64,000 bases of DNA, from contig CAKUUD010000004.1 of NCBI GenBank assembly GCA_934692675.1, positions 78,683 to 142,682 of the forward strand. The letters run 5' to 3'. Within the stretch, counting starts at the first letter, position 1. Every line of letters begins with the position of its first letter. Positions 1-9,368 of the stretch are shown here, piece by piece. The translations under genes were made by a program, and so were the position numbers. The DNA is from an uncultured Eubacteriales bacterium. Lineage in GTDB: Bacteria > Bacillota > Clostridia > Oscillospirales > Acutalibacteraceae. The notes beneath the pieces were generated by a model. That model had not been told where the DNA came from and ran no database searches. It saw nothing but the letters and a program-made list of their open reading frames with translations.

Positions 1-827
1 ATTTTAACGCCGTCCATGATACCGACTTTTTCTTTTTTCTTTTTGGATTTAACTTGAGCCGGATCATAAAGTCTTGGATCTTTCAAAACGAAAGCGTTAA
101 TGTACCAGTACATAGCCATAGTTGCGATTCCGAAAGCTATACATGCGCCAATACTTATGTATATGTGAGCATCGCCAGGCATTTTTGCCAGAGTTTTCAA
201 AAGTCCGCCGGAACATACAACACCGATGTTTCCTACGATTGCGTAAAGACCGAAGAATCTCTTTACTTCACTCTTCATTGTAACTTCATATGCAAATTGC
301 CAGAAAAGCGAAGATATAGCCATGGTTCCCCAAAGCTCCGAAAGTACATAAAATAACGTAAAGGACCAGTTAGTTAGGCACGGGATAACCCAATAAAAGA
401 ACGGTGGCCATGATGCTTGCATTGCGCGAACTGTTGCTTCGTTAGCATGAATAACCGCACGATTTGGGTATAAGAATAAAAGAAATACTGCATAAAATGC
501 CATGAAAGAAGAAACCATAATATAAAAGGTTTTCTTAAATCCAAACTTGTTGAGTAAGAAAGTATAAACTATAACTAATAAAAAAGCAGCTGGCATAACA
601 AACCATAATTTAAGCTGCGGAACAAGCTCAGATCCCCCTCCTATTGCCTCTTTTCTAACTAGGGAATCCTTCAAATCTCTAACCATTGTATAAACGAAGA
701 GAATGAAGAACATTAAAAAGCTCATTGGTAAGAACTTTTTCATTTCGTAGCCATGTATTGGCCACAAAGCCGATCTAAGTGGGCTAAACTCTTTTTGTGC
801 AGAACCTGTAGGTTGTGCATCATTCAT
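1..827 (-). CDS. tlc: ATP/ADP translocase, Tlc/NTT family (5' part; runs off the window)
   Basis: The first 275 codons of a leftward gene that continues past the left edge; the start ATG (825-827) follows an AAAGGA ribosome site. The product exchanges cytosolic ADP for host ATP across the inner membrane. Visible family hallmarks, compared from memory with Rickettsia Tlc: WPIHGYEMKKFLPM then a first membrane helix (about residues 30-48), VRDLKD just after it, SELWGTMAISSLFWQFAYE near residue 165, and RLYDPAQVK near residue 255, followed by a Lys-rich stretch. Spacing and order match the family, and several hydrophobic helices are present. Rickettsiae, chlamydiae, plastids and a few endosymbionts own this transporter; free-living Firmicutes do not. 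Horizontal acquisition is therefore likely. No stop is seen in the visible part, so the gene appears intact so far. An NTP-uptake paralogue with other specificity cannot be excluded. Confidence 0.9.
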   Translation of the reverse strand, partial: MNDAQPTGSAQKEFSPLRSALWPIHGYEMKKFLPMSFLMFFILFVYTMVRDLKDSLVRKEAIGGGSELVPQLKLWFVMPAAFLLVIVYTFLLNKFGFKKTFYIMVSSFMAFYAVFLLFLYPNRAVIHANEATVRAMQASWPPFFYWVIPCLTNWSFTLFYVLSELWGTMAISSLFWQFAYEVTMKSEVKRFFGLYAIVGNIGVVCSGGLLKTLAKMPGDAHIYISIGACIAFGIATMAMYWYINAFVLKDPRLYDPAQVKSKKKKEKVGIMDGVK

Positions 828-867
828 AGATCATCCAATCCTTTCATATAATATTATTTACTTATCT

Positions 868-896
868 ATTATAACTGCTCCTTTTAAAATTGTAAA
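868..896 (-). promoter_or_regulatory. Sigma-A-type promoter of tlc
   Basis: On the minus strand TTTACA (896-891) and TATAAT (873-868) are separated by exactly 17 bases, about 40 bases upstream of the translocase start. Seen directly; activity is inferred. Confidence 0.6.
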
Positions 897-1023
897 TAAC
901 CAAATTTAAATATATTCAATAAATTTGATTAAAATAATTATTTTTTACACTTATTTCCAAATTTAAATTAAAAATTCAATTAATATCAATGTATGCTGTT
1001 ATTTTGCAAATATATTTCTAATT

Positions 1024-2013
1024 TTAAACATTTTGAAAATGAAGTTTATGCTTCACGGCGTAAGTTTCTGCCTTACCGCCAGAGCAACCTTTTACAATTA
1101 AACCAGAACAATTTTCGAAAATTTTATGACCAAATTCAATGTTATTCGATAAAATCAAAATTTCTTTTAAATTTTTACATCCGCAAAACGCGCTATTGCC
1201 TATCGCGGTAAGATTTTCGGAGGTATTAAATTTTTTCAATGATGAACAATCTGCAAAGGCAAATGCTCGAATTTTTTTAACAGAATTTCCAAAATTAACT
1301 CTTTTTAAATTTTCGCACCCGTAAAATGCTGCTTCATCAATATATTTTAAATTATCTCCCGCGCAAACTTCTTCTATATTTTTGCAATCGTAAAATGCGC
1401 ATTCCTTGATGGTTATCACGGTTTCGGGGATTATGATTTTTCCTTTTCGATCCAGAGGGCAAGTCACCAAAGCGGTTCCATCTTTTGTGAACATTATACC
1501 ATCTATTGATTTAAAACACTTATTTTTAGGATTTATTTCTATATTTTTTAAAGAACGGCATCCGCACATCGAAAGCTCCATGATATTGGAAGCAGAGGCT
1601 CCGATGTAAATTTTTTCCATATTTTCACAATTTCCAAAAGCCAGTCTCCCGAGAGTTGTAAGAGATTCGGGCAAAACGGCTTCTTTCAGGCCCGAACAAC
1701 CGTAAAATGCGTAATCATCGATGCAAATTATTTTTTTGGAAAACAAAATTTTTTGAATTTCATGATGGCCATAAAAAGCACCATAATTTATTTTTTTTAC
1801 ATTTTTTGGAATTTTTACCGTGGCAGAATCTCCAGTGTATGAAACCAATTCTCCAGAATCGTTTATACAAAATTCGGAATTTTGGGCTTTTTCAACAGAA
1901 TTTTTGCTTTTAACTTCAGTAGCCGAAATATTTACAGTAGATGCCACCGCTCCGACAACAAATAAAGCAGCAAATACTTTTGTGATTTTTAAAATCTTTT
2001 TAATAAACAACAT
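1024..2013 (-). CDS. Secreted BspA-like leucine-rich-repeat protein
   Basis: A 329-residue protein with an N-terminal signal peptide (basic KK, then a hydrophobic stretch through AALFVVGAVAST, probable cleavage near SAT-EV) followed by about nine LRR_5 units of roughly 23 residues. The units show the BspA pattern: I..AF.GC..L..... repeated as AFYGCSGLKE, AFGNCENMEK, AFYDCKNIEE, AFYGCENLKR, AFADCSSLKK, AFCGCKNLKE. Such proteins are exported and used in adhesion or protein binding in gut bacteria and in parasites such as Trichomonas. I place the start at the ATG at 2013 because the GGGGG ribosome site lies inside the first codons of the longer GTG-initiated frame (2028). It stands alone. In this apparent intracellular organism it is a candidate host-facing protein; the target is unknown. 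Confidence 0.85.
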   Translation of the reverse strand: MLFIKKILKITKVFAALFVVGAVASTVNISATEVKSKNSVEKAQNSEFCINDSGELVSYTGDSATVKIPKNVKKINYGAFYGHHEIQKILFSKKIICIDDYAFYGCSGLKEAVLPESLTTLGRLAFGNCENMEKIYIGASASNIMELSMCGCRSLKNIEINPKNKCFKSIDGIMFTKDGTALVTCPLDRKGKIIIPETVITIKECAFYDCKNIEEVCAGDNLKYIDEAAFYGCENLKRVNFGNSVKKIRAFAFADCSSLKKFNTSENLTAIGNSAFCGCKNLKEILILSNNIEFGHKIFENCSGLIVKGCSGGKAETYAVKHKLHFQNV

Positions 2014-2097
2014 CTTCATGTCCCCCACATTTTAAGCATATTTATCTAGATATCCTAAATTTTACCATAATATGCCTATGTAAGTCAATCAAAAGTA

Positions 2098-3795
2098 TCA
2101 TTTACTTGCTTTAAAGCTGTCTTTTAGGCCAACGCTCCTGTTAAACACCAATTTTTCTGACTTGGATGAATCTTTGTCAAGGCAAAAATATCCGGTTCTC
2201 ATAAATTGGTAGGAGCTGCCGAGCTCGGCGGTTTTTAAATAATTTTCCAATTTGCAATTTTTTAACACTTTCAACGAATCCGGGTTCAAAACCTTCATGA
2301 AATCGCCTTCAGATTCCGGATCGGGAACAGAAAACAGATTATCGTAAAGATTTATAGTTGCGTCAACGGCGGTGTTAACGTCGACCCAATGAATCGTGCT
2401 CTTGATTTTTCGTCCGTCCTGAGTATTGCCGCCTCGGGAATTTTCATCGTACTCGCAATAAACTTCAACTACGTTGCCAGAGGAATCTTTTTTGCACCCG
2501 GTGCATTTTACGACATACGCCGATTTTAAGCGGACTTCGTTGCCAGGGAACAATCTGAAATATTTTCTGGAAGGTTCTTCCATGAAATCTTCGGCTTCGA
2601 TATAAACTTCCCTCGAAAAGCTTACGCTATGTGTGCCTGCGGAGGGATCGTTGGGATTGTTTTCGATTTCAAAAATTTCAGTTTTTTCCTGCGGATAATT
2701 TGTAATTACAAGTTTGATTGGATTCAAAACGCCCATTACACGAGTCGCGTTAAGGTTTAAATCTTCGCGCAGACAATGCTCCAAAAAGGCATATTCGACG
2801 GTGCTTATAACCTTGGAAACACCTATTCTTTCGCAGAAATTTCGAATCGATGCAGGTGTGTAACCGCGACGTCTAAGACCACAAATCGTAGGAAGTCTGG
2901 GATCATCCCAACCCGAAACAACACCTTCTTCGACGAGTTTTCTGAGCTTGCGTTTACTCATAACAGTATTATTTATGTTGAGCCTTGCAAACTCGATTTG
3001 GCGGGGCTTTTGCGGCAATTCAGAATTATTCACAACCCAATCGTAAAGTGGCCTGTGGTCTTCAAATTCAAGGGAACACAAAGAATGAGTAATGCCCTCC
3101 ATGGCGTCCTCGATGGGGTGCGCATAGTCGTACATGGGGTAAATACACCACTTATCTCCAGTACGATGGTGGGAAGAATGATTTATCCTATAAATAACGG
3201 GGTCGCGCATGTTGAAATTCCCTGAACTCAAATCAATTTTGGCCCTTAGAGTCATTTTTCCGTCGGGGAATTCTCCGTTTTTCATTCTTTTGAAAAGTTC
3301 AAGGCTCTCACTTGAAGGTCTGTCTCGGTACGGACTTTTTGCAGGCGTGGAAGCATCACCGCGATTGGATTTAACTTCTTCAGGAGTGAGTTCGCAAACA
3401 TAAGCGAGGCCTTTTTCGATGAGCTTGCAGGCGTTTTCATACATGACGTCGAAATACTCGGAAGCGTAGTAAAACCTATCCTCCCAGTCGAAGCCCAGCC
3501 ATTTTACGTCTTCTTTTATGGAATCTACATATTCAACGTCCTCCTTAGAGGGGTTGGTATCATCCATTCTTAAATTGCATTTCCCGGAAAATTTTTTGGC
3601 AGCGCCGAAATCAATGCATATCGCCTTGGCATGGCCTATGTGCAAATATCCATTGGGCTCGGGCGGAAACCTTGTGTGAACGTCTTCGTGCGCAAATCTC
3701 CCGCCTTCGGAAATGTCTTTTTTGATGGCTTCAAAAATAAAATTTCCCGCTAAATCATTTTCTTGTTTATCTAAATTTATTTCATTTTTTTCCAT
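2098..3795 (-). CDS. glnS: Glutaminyl-tRNA synthetase
   Basis: A 565-residue class I aminoacyl-tRNA synthetase that charges tRNA-Gln directly with glutamine in the cytosol. The HIGH motif appears as PPEPNGYLHIGHAKA near residue 45, the catalytic fold continues with RMDDTNPSKE, YPMYDYAHPIEDAMEGIT and SLEFEDHR, and the KMSKS loop is VMSKRKL near residue 275. The C-terminal half holds the two beta-barrel anticodon-binding domains. Length matches bacterial GlnRS. It is the last gene of a leftward operon and starts 15 bases after gltX. Many Firmicutes lack GlnRS and use Glu-tRNA amidotransferase, so direct charging is worth noting. It ends with TGA, showing that UGA is a normal stop in this genome. 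Confidence 0.96.
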   Translation of the reverse strand: MEKNEINLDKQENDLAGNFIFEAIKKDISEGGRFAHEDVHTRFPPEPNGYLHIGHAKAICIDFGAAKKFSGKCNLRMDDTNPSKEDVEYVDSIKEDVKWLGFDWEDRFYYASEYFDVMYENACKLIEKGLAYVCELTPEEVKSNRGDASTPAKSPYRDRPSSESLELFKRMKNGEFPDGKMTLRAKIDLSSGNFNMRDPVIYRINHSSHHRTGDKWCIYPMYDYAHPIEDAMEGITHSLCSLEFEDHRPLYDWVVNNSELPQKPRQIEFARLNINNTVMSKRKLRKLVEEGVVSGWDDPRLPTICGLRRRGYTPASIRNFCERIGVSKVISTVEYAFLEHCLREDLNLNATRVMGVLNPIKLVITNYPQEKTEIFEIENNPNDPSAGTHSVSFSREVYIEAEDFMEEPSRKYFRLFPGNEVRLKSAYVVKCTGCKKDSSGNVVEVYCEYDENSRGGNTQDGRKIKSTIHWVDVNTAVDATINLYDNLFSVPDPESEGDFMKVLNPDSLKVLKNCKLENYLKTAELGSSYQFMRTGYFCLDKDSSKSEKLVFNRSVGLKDSFKASK

Positions 3796-3810
3796 ATTTT
3801 TAACTCCTTA

Positions 3811-5238
3811 TTAAAGCTTTGAAATAGCATTTTTTATTCTTTTTAATGACTCTTCTTTGCCGAGTATTTCAAGGATTTCAACTGCTCCACCCGGAGTCAT
3901 TGCTTTGCCTGAAACGGCGATTCTTACCGGCCACATAACTGTCCCGTTTTTCATTTCGTTTGATTGGGCAAAATTTATAAGCAAATCATGGATAGACTCA
4001 TAAGTCCAAGATTCCAAATTTTCGAACTCAGGCAAGATTTTTTCCAAAACATTTTTAGAAATTTCAAGATTTGTTTTGCTTTTTTTGTTTTCGAACATAT
4101 TAACATCATAATCGGGCAAACTTTCAAAAAAGTCAATTAAATCCGGGATATCCGAAAGTTTGGAAATTCGAGTTTTCAGGAGCTTCGCGATTTTTTTAGG
4201 GTCACAATTTTTGGCTACACTGCTTATATAAGGATATGCCAGATCTGAAAACTCTTCGTCGGTTTTGAGCTTCATGTACTCGGAGTTAAACCAATCTAAT
4301 TTTTTGTAATCAAAAACCGCGGGAGATTTGCTTATTCTTTCGGCGGTAAAAATTTTAGTGAGTTCAGAAAGAGAAAAAATTTCTTGATTGCTATCTGGGC
4401 ACCAACCTAAAAATGCTATGTAATTAACGATTGCCTCGGGGAGATAGCCTTTTTTAACGAGGTCTTCAAAACTTACTGCGCCATGACGTTTGGAAAGCTT
4501 GGAAACCGTACCGTCTTCGTTTTGACCCATTATCAAAGGCAGATGAATATAGGTGGGGATTTCCCATCCGAGCGACTCATATAAAAGATTATATTTAGGG
4601 GTGGAAGACAGGTACTCGCAGCCACGAACCACGTGAGTAATCTCCATTTCATGGTCATCAACAACATTCGCAAAATTGTATGTAGGGAATCCATCACTTT
4701 TTATTAGTATTTGGTCTTCGAGCTCTTTATTATCAATTGTAACCTCGCCGAAAACAATATCTTTGAAAGTGGTCTTGCCTTCCATGGGCATTTTTTGGCG
4801 AATAACATAGGATTTGCCCTCGGAAAGATTTTTTTGAACTTCTTCGGAGGTTAAATCTCTGCATTTATCTTTGTGACCCGAAATATTTTCTTCAGTTTCA
4901 TTTTTATCGCAAAAACAATAATAAGCTGCGCCTTTTTCAACAAGTTCTTTGGCGTATGTTAAATATTCGCCTTTTCTTTCACTTTGTCTGTAAGGGCCAT
5001 ACTTTCCGCCAATATCCGGGCCTTCATCGTGGCTTAATCCTACCATTTTAAGAGTGTTATAAATCACCGCCTCAGCACCTTCTACGAATCTGGAGCGGTC
5101 GGTGTCCTCTATTCTTAAAATGAAATCGCCGCCTTGAGATTTGGAAATTAAATACTCATAAAGTGCGGTTCTTAAATTACCTATGTGCATATATCCTGTG
5201 GGGCTTGGGGCAAAACGAGTTCTTACTTTACCATTCAT
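3811..5238 (-). CDS. gltX: Glutamyl-tRNA synthetase
   Basis: A 475-residue class I synthetase that attaches glutamate to tRNA-Glu. HIGH-type motif APSPTGYMHIGNLRTALYEY near the N-terminus, a zinc-type Cys cluster (CFCDKN then C) near residue 110, and the KLSKRHG signature near residue 245. The length is usual for bacterial GluRS. Because a separate GlnRS follows 15 bases downstream, this enzyme is probably discriminating rather than non-discriminating; that is inferred from gene content. Co-transcribed with the VanY-type gene (21-base gap) and glnS. Confidence 0.96.
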   Translation of the reverse strand: MNGKVRTRFAPSPTGYMHIGNLRTALYEYLISKSQGGDFILRIEDTDRSRFVEGAEAVIYNTLKMVGLSHDEGPDIGGKYGPYRQSERKGEYLTYAKELVEKGAAYYCFCDKNETEENISGHKDKCRDLTSEEVQKNLSEGKSYVIRQKMPMEGKTTFKDIVFGEVTIDNKELEDQILIKSDGFPTYNFANVVDDHEMEITHVVRGCEYLSSTPKYNLLYESLGWEIPTYIHLPLIMGQNEDGTVSKLSKRHGAVSFEDLVKKGYLPEAIVNYIAFLGWCPDSNQEIFSLSELTKIFTAERISKSPAVFDYKKLDWFNSEYMKLKTDEEFSDLAYPYISSVAKNCDPKKIAKLLKTRISKLSDIPDLIDFFESLPDYDVNMFENKKSKTNLEISKNVLEKILPEFENLESWTYESIHDLLINFAQSNEMKNGTVMWPVRIAVSGKAMTPGGAVEILEILGKEESLKRIKNAISKL

Positions 5239-5259
5239 TTAAATTCTCCTTTTTTAAAA

Positions 5260-6180
5260 TTATCTTAAAAATTTTTCTACATATTCTTCCAGGCAAAGCC
5301 CGCTGTCTTTGATTTTTGGGGCATTTTCTTTACCGACGTATCTAAAATGCCAGGGCTCATAAATTACGCCTGTATAATCTTTCCATTTTTTTTGATATCT
5401 TTCTATAAAGCCGTATTTTTGAGCATTATCCATCAACCACTTGTATTCTTTTGTTTTGTAAAAATCATTTGAAACGCCGTTAAAATCCACCGCCAGTCCA
5501 GTGTTATGTTCGCTGGCTTTTGGGCGCGCGACCACTCTTTCGGCGCGTTTCTCGGCTTCTTCTTGAGTAAGAACAGCTTTGCATTTTTCGCGTTCCACTT
5601 GCCTGTTAAAGAGCTTTTTTTGATAATTTATATCTCTATATCCGGATGAAATCCACAAAACAATTCCGTCTTTTTTTGCGTCGCTTATCATAGATTCCAA
5701 ATCATCGCATGCAACCGCTGAAATCTCCTTTCCGCGGCAATTTTTTATTTTAACATTTATATCGTCGGAAATAAAATTATCTTTGTTTATTACCATCATT
5801 TCGTAGTTACAAGATTTGTTCCAATCGGAAAAATTATAGGATTTTTTTATGCTTTCGCTGCCAAAATCTGCGTCATCCTCGGTTAATTTTTCAGCTTTTT
5901 TTGATTCTCTTTCAATTTCATATCTACCGAGCTCGTTAAGTTCCTGAGTATCATTTAAATCGGTTCGTTGCGATGTGGCCGAGGTTAAGCCCTTGGTTTC
6001 GTCTTTGTAAAATTTTCGATCTATAAAGGTATAAAACGAAAAAACTCCGACTCCCAAAATCGCCAAAATGCCGGCACTGAGAGTCCCCCATTTTAAAGTT
6101 GTAATCATCACTTTTTTCGAATTTTTATAGAAATTTTCTTTTTTATTATCCCTAGGAGACAAACGCCTGTAACAACCCAT
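5260..6180 (-). CDS. D-alanyl-D-alanine carboxypeptidase, VanY/LAS family
   Basis: A 306-residue membrane-anchored zinc peptidase. One N-terminal membrane segment lies near residues 25-50 (TLKWGTLSAGILAILGVG then VFSFYTF), followed by a linker and a VanY domain in the last 170 residues. The metal and catalytic motifs are visible: SGYRDINYQKKLF, then EHNTGLAVDF (His and Asp ligands), then EPWHFRYVG (the catalytic Glu and final His ligand). It removes the terminal D-Ala from peptidoglycan pentapeptides outside the membrane, which means the cell still makes and trims a wall. AGGAGG precedes the ATG. It lies in an operon between the metallophosphoesterase gene and gltX. Substrate could also be an L,D-linked peptide; the family call is firm. 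Confidence 0.9.
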   Translation of the reverse strand: MGCYRRLSPRDNKKENFYKNSKKVMITTLKWGTLSAGILAILGVGVFSFYTFIDRKFYKDETKGLTSATSQRTDLNDTQELNELGRYEIERESKKAEKLTEDDADFGSESIKKSYNFSDWNKSCNYEMMVINKDNFISDDINVKIKNCRGKEISAVACDDLESMISDAKKDGIVLWISSGYRDINYQKKLFNRQVEREKCKAVLTQEEAEKRAERVVARPKASEHNTGLAVDFNGVSNDFYKTKEYKWLMDNAQKYGFIERYQKKWKDYTGVIYEPWHFRYVGKENAPKIKDSGLCLEEYVEKFLR

Positions 6181-6211
6181 TTTTCAAATCCTCCTATGAC
6201 GAAGCATTTCA

Positions 6212-9200
6212 TTATTCATAATACAAAATCTTACCTGAAATTTCAACTGACTCCGATGATTTAAAATTAACAATTTCCGGCCTGGTTCTTAAAATTACAG
6301 ATATGCCGTTTACAGAATGAATCTTTCCACCTAGAAGCTTTATATTCCCAAAAGATTCTATGGGAGTGCAAAAATCAGTTTTATCATTTTCACCTACTAT
6401 TCCTCTTTGAATTATAATGTTTGAGCCAACTTTACCAATTATACTTTGAATAAATCCTCCGTTTACTTTTAGGGTACCCGAAACATCAAAGGCATATTTA
6501 TCTTTCTCGCAAAGGTATTTCCCGGAATTTACAACTACTTTTGAAGTCGGATGAGGAGCATAAACAATACCATGGTCGGCAAAATTTTGACCGGAGCAAT
6601 TGAGATAAACTGCGGTGTTTTCTCCGATGGCGCATATCGCATATTTTTTAAATCCCATACCGTAAGCTTTTCCAAAAGAAACATTATCATTCAGTATAAG
6701 AACGCTACCGCTATGGAGTTCAAAACAGCTCATGGACCGATAAAGCGAACCGCATTTTCTATTATTTTCCACACAAACATTATCGGCAAATATTACAAAA
6801 GAATTCCTTTCTAATACAAATTTTACATTTGAAAGTTTTGCGTGGCCTCTGATACATATCGGTCTTTTCAAAAATATTTTGGACCTAAAGCCAAATTTGT
6901 TTTCAAATTTTATTTCATCGCATAAAGTGATAATTGTGCCGATATTTTCGTCATTAAGAGCCTCAATAAATTCGCGTTTGGTTTTTACGGTTGCTATTTT
7001 ACTTTGCAAAATTTTGTTGTAATTTAAATTATTTTTATCTGCAGTCAAAAGGTCTGAGTAATTTTCAACAAGAACTTTTTCGTTATAATCAAGACTATCG
7101 TACAGCGCAAAAATCCTTCCCAGGCGTTCTGTATGGGATACCCACGGGCAATCAGGAATATTTTTTATAAATCTTGAAACCGACGCGCTATCGATATGCG
7201 TATTTTTGGAATTATCTTTCAGGAGTTCAAAACTATCAATTTTTTCGAAAGTTTTCTTCGAAGAATCGAAAGAAAATGCAGTGAATTTAAAACTATTCTC
7301 GGTGATTTCGACGGAAGAATAAACAGGAGATTCCAATTTAATGGATTTTTCATACGGGAAATCTATAGGAAAATACTGCTTATAATTTTTCACTCCGGAC
7401 GTCCCGGGAGTGACAAAGACCGTGCCTTCGGGAGTAGAATATGTTTTTAATGCATATTCGTTTTCGGATATTTTTATTTTTGAAGATAGAATTTTTTCTC
7501 CGTGTGCCAAAAATGGCGTCCTTAAATAAACATGATCATGGCCGCCGAATACCACATCTATTTTACCTTCGTAGACCAAATTTATTATTTGTCTACCGAT
7601 AGATTTTACGTCTGGATCCACGTGGTGAGGGCCGTTGGAGTAAGGGCTTTTATGCGTCAAGAGAACTTTCCAAGGAGTTTTTGCATTTTTTGCGATATTC
7701 AATGCCCAACTGTATTGGCGGCGATCAAGTTTCTCGTCACAGCCCGTATTGGTGTTGAGAACTATAAAAGTGGCGTTCCCACAAACAAAACTATAATATG
7801 CGCCGTAGGAAGAATTTTGAGGAGGAAAATCCGGAATATTAAAATGAGACAAAACCGAATTTTCAATGCCGTTATTGGCTGCGAGAGAATTGACTCGAGC
7901 CTCATGATTGCCACTGAGAGGCATAACAGGATAATTTTTCCAAATTTCAGAATTCAAAATCCAGTCCCAAAATTCTTCGTTATTGCCGTCATCTACAAAA
8001 TCTCCCAAATGCACCATAAAATCAGGGCTCGAAGTGTTTGAAAGAGCGGATTCAACCATTTCGAGAAAGGTTTGATAATCGCTGTGAACCATCCCTTGAG
8101 AATCAGATAAAATTAAAAACTTGATTTTTTCAGAGTTGGGACTTATTGTCGTTTCGAAAATATCTGTTGTTTTTTGGTCATCAAAAATTATTCGATAATA
8201 TATTTTGCCCGGGGTTAAATTGCTGAGTTTGGCGGAATATTTTCTGAACTCGGCAATTTTAAAACTTGAGACCAAACCTAAATTCAAAACTGGGACGAGT
8301 TTTTTGACTGTTTTGGATGAGACTTCGGAAATAGCCGAATTTTTAAAATCTTTTGAATAGGAATATTCTATGTGACATTTTTTAATATCAGTGTTTGTGA
8401 ACCACCTGAATTTGCGTTCGGAGTGCGGATTTTCACCTAGACTTACAGTAATGCCGAAAGGCCTATCATGAATATTTATATTGCTTTCGCACGTGCAATC
8501 TTTATTTATATCACTTAAAAAATCTTCGGCAAGCTCCAAAATTATCTCTCCTGCACCGCGTATAAAGCTTGGACTTACGTAATTTTTTGCAAAGCTGTAT
8601 ATAAGTTTTTTAACATCTATCCTAAAAAGACGAATGAGCTGAGAAATTTGGCCTTTATTTGTTTGTTGATTAAGAAAAGTTCGAACAGCAAAAGAATCAA
8701 ATGTAACTTTAAAATTAATAAAAATATTTTCACTTACACTGGATATCATTTCGGAAATATACTGAGCAAGAAATTCTATCCATTTTTTTATGAATTTTCC
8801 TTTTCGGATATTTTCGAAAGCTTGGTCAGCCCAAGGAGGCATATCGCTCGACGAATTATAATAATTAACCAAAATGAGCATCGCCATATCGTACAAAGTT
8901 TTTTCTTCGGAAGTTTCGGGTTTATATATCTCGGTGTCGGATAAATTATAAATTATTTCGTCTATTTTGTTTATCACGTAGGAATCGTCTTTGAGATACT
9001 TGTTTTCAAGCTGAGATAAAATATCATCAAACGACCGTATTATTTGAAAATCGGTTATTGTTATTTTTTTTATTAAAAATCTTAAAATCCCGCAAGGTTC
9101 TATTTGAATACCATCGAAACGATATTGCACTTCGAGCCTGCCTAAATTTTTCCCGAGCTCTATGGCTCTTTTTTTGGCAAGCTGATTTTTTATTTTTTTC

Positions 9201-9349
9201 AGCACGAAAGCATCGGCGTCCTTTCCAGGGAAAAGTGCGCTCATGCTCTTTTTTAATCCGACTTTTTTTATTTTTTCCAAAAAAGGCTTCAAAGAATCAA
9301 TAATTATTTTGCTTATTTGTCCGCCTTTAAAATCATCATTTTTATCCAT
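6212..9349 (-). CDS. Large calcineurin-like metallophosphoesterase with extra N- and C-terminal domains
   Basis: A 1045-residue protein. Its central phosphoesterase domain (about residues 410-620) has every metal-binding block in order: LILSDSQG (416), HLGDFVDDGN (450), LSGNHEAR (480), THKSPYSNGPHH (565) and GGHDHVYLR (603), as in the purple-acid-phosphatase-like group. The block before it (about 290-400) looks like the fibronectin-III-like domain typical of that group. The first 290 residues are a helical region I do not recognise. The last 300 residues are rich in short beta segments (N.V...L, C.G..., V..GK) like a parallel beta-helix. No signal peptide is evident, although relatives are normally extracellular. 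It sits between nfo and the VanY gene in one operon (19- and 31-base gaps). Substrate unknown. Confidence 0.82.
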   Translation of the reverse strand: MDKNDDFKGGQISKIIIDSLKPFLEKIKKVGLKKSMSALFPGKDADAFVLKKIKNQLAKKRAIELGKNLGRLEVQYRFDGIQIEPCGILRFLIKKITITDFQIIRSFDDILSQLENKYLKDDSYVINKIDEIIYNLSDTEIYKPETSEEKTLYDMAMLILVNYYNSSSDMPPWADQAFENIRKGKFIKKWIEFLAQYISEMISSVSENIFINFKVTFDSFAVRTFLNQQTNKGQISQLIRLFRIDVKKLIYSFAKNYVSPSFIRGAGEIILELAEDFLSDINKDCTCESNINIHDRPFGITVSLGENPHSERKFRWFTNTDIKKCHIEYSYSKDFKNSAISEVSSKTVKKLVPVLNLGLVSSFKIAEFRKYSAKLSNLTPGKIYYRIIFDDQKTTDIFETTISPNSEKIKFLILSDSQGMVHSDYQTFLEMVESALSNTSSPDFMVHLGDFVDDGNNEEFWDWILNSEIWKNYPVMPLSGNHEARVNSLAANNGIENSVLSHFNIPDFPPQNSSYGAYYSFVCGNATFIVLNTNTGCDEKLDRRQYSWALNIAKNAKTPWKVLLTHKSPYSNGPHHVDPDVKSIGRQIINLVYEGKIDVVFGGHDHVYLRTPFLAHGEKILSSKIKISENEYALKTYSTPEGTVFVTPGTSGVKNYKQYFPIDFPYEKSIKLESPVYSSVEITENSFKFTAFSFDSSKKTFEKIDSFELLKDNSKNTHIDSASVSRFIKNIPDCPWVSHTERLGRIFALYDSLDYNEKVLVENYSDLLTADKNNLNYNKILQSKIATVKTKREFIEALNDENIGTIITLCDEIKFENKFGFRSKIFLKRPICIRGHAKLSNVKFVLERNSFVIFADNVCVENNRKCGSLYRSMSCFELHSGSVLILNDNVSFGKAYGMGFKKYAICAIGENTAVYLNCSGQNFADHGIVYAPHPTSKVVVNSGKYLCEKDKYAFDVSGTLKVNGGFIQSIIGKVGSNIIIQRGIVGENDKTDFCTPIESFGNIKLLGGKIHSVNGISVILRTRPEIVNFKSSESVEISGKILYYE

Positions 9350-9368
9350 CTAAAACTTCCTTCGGTTT

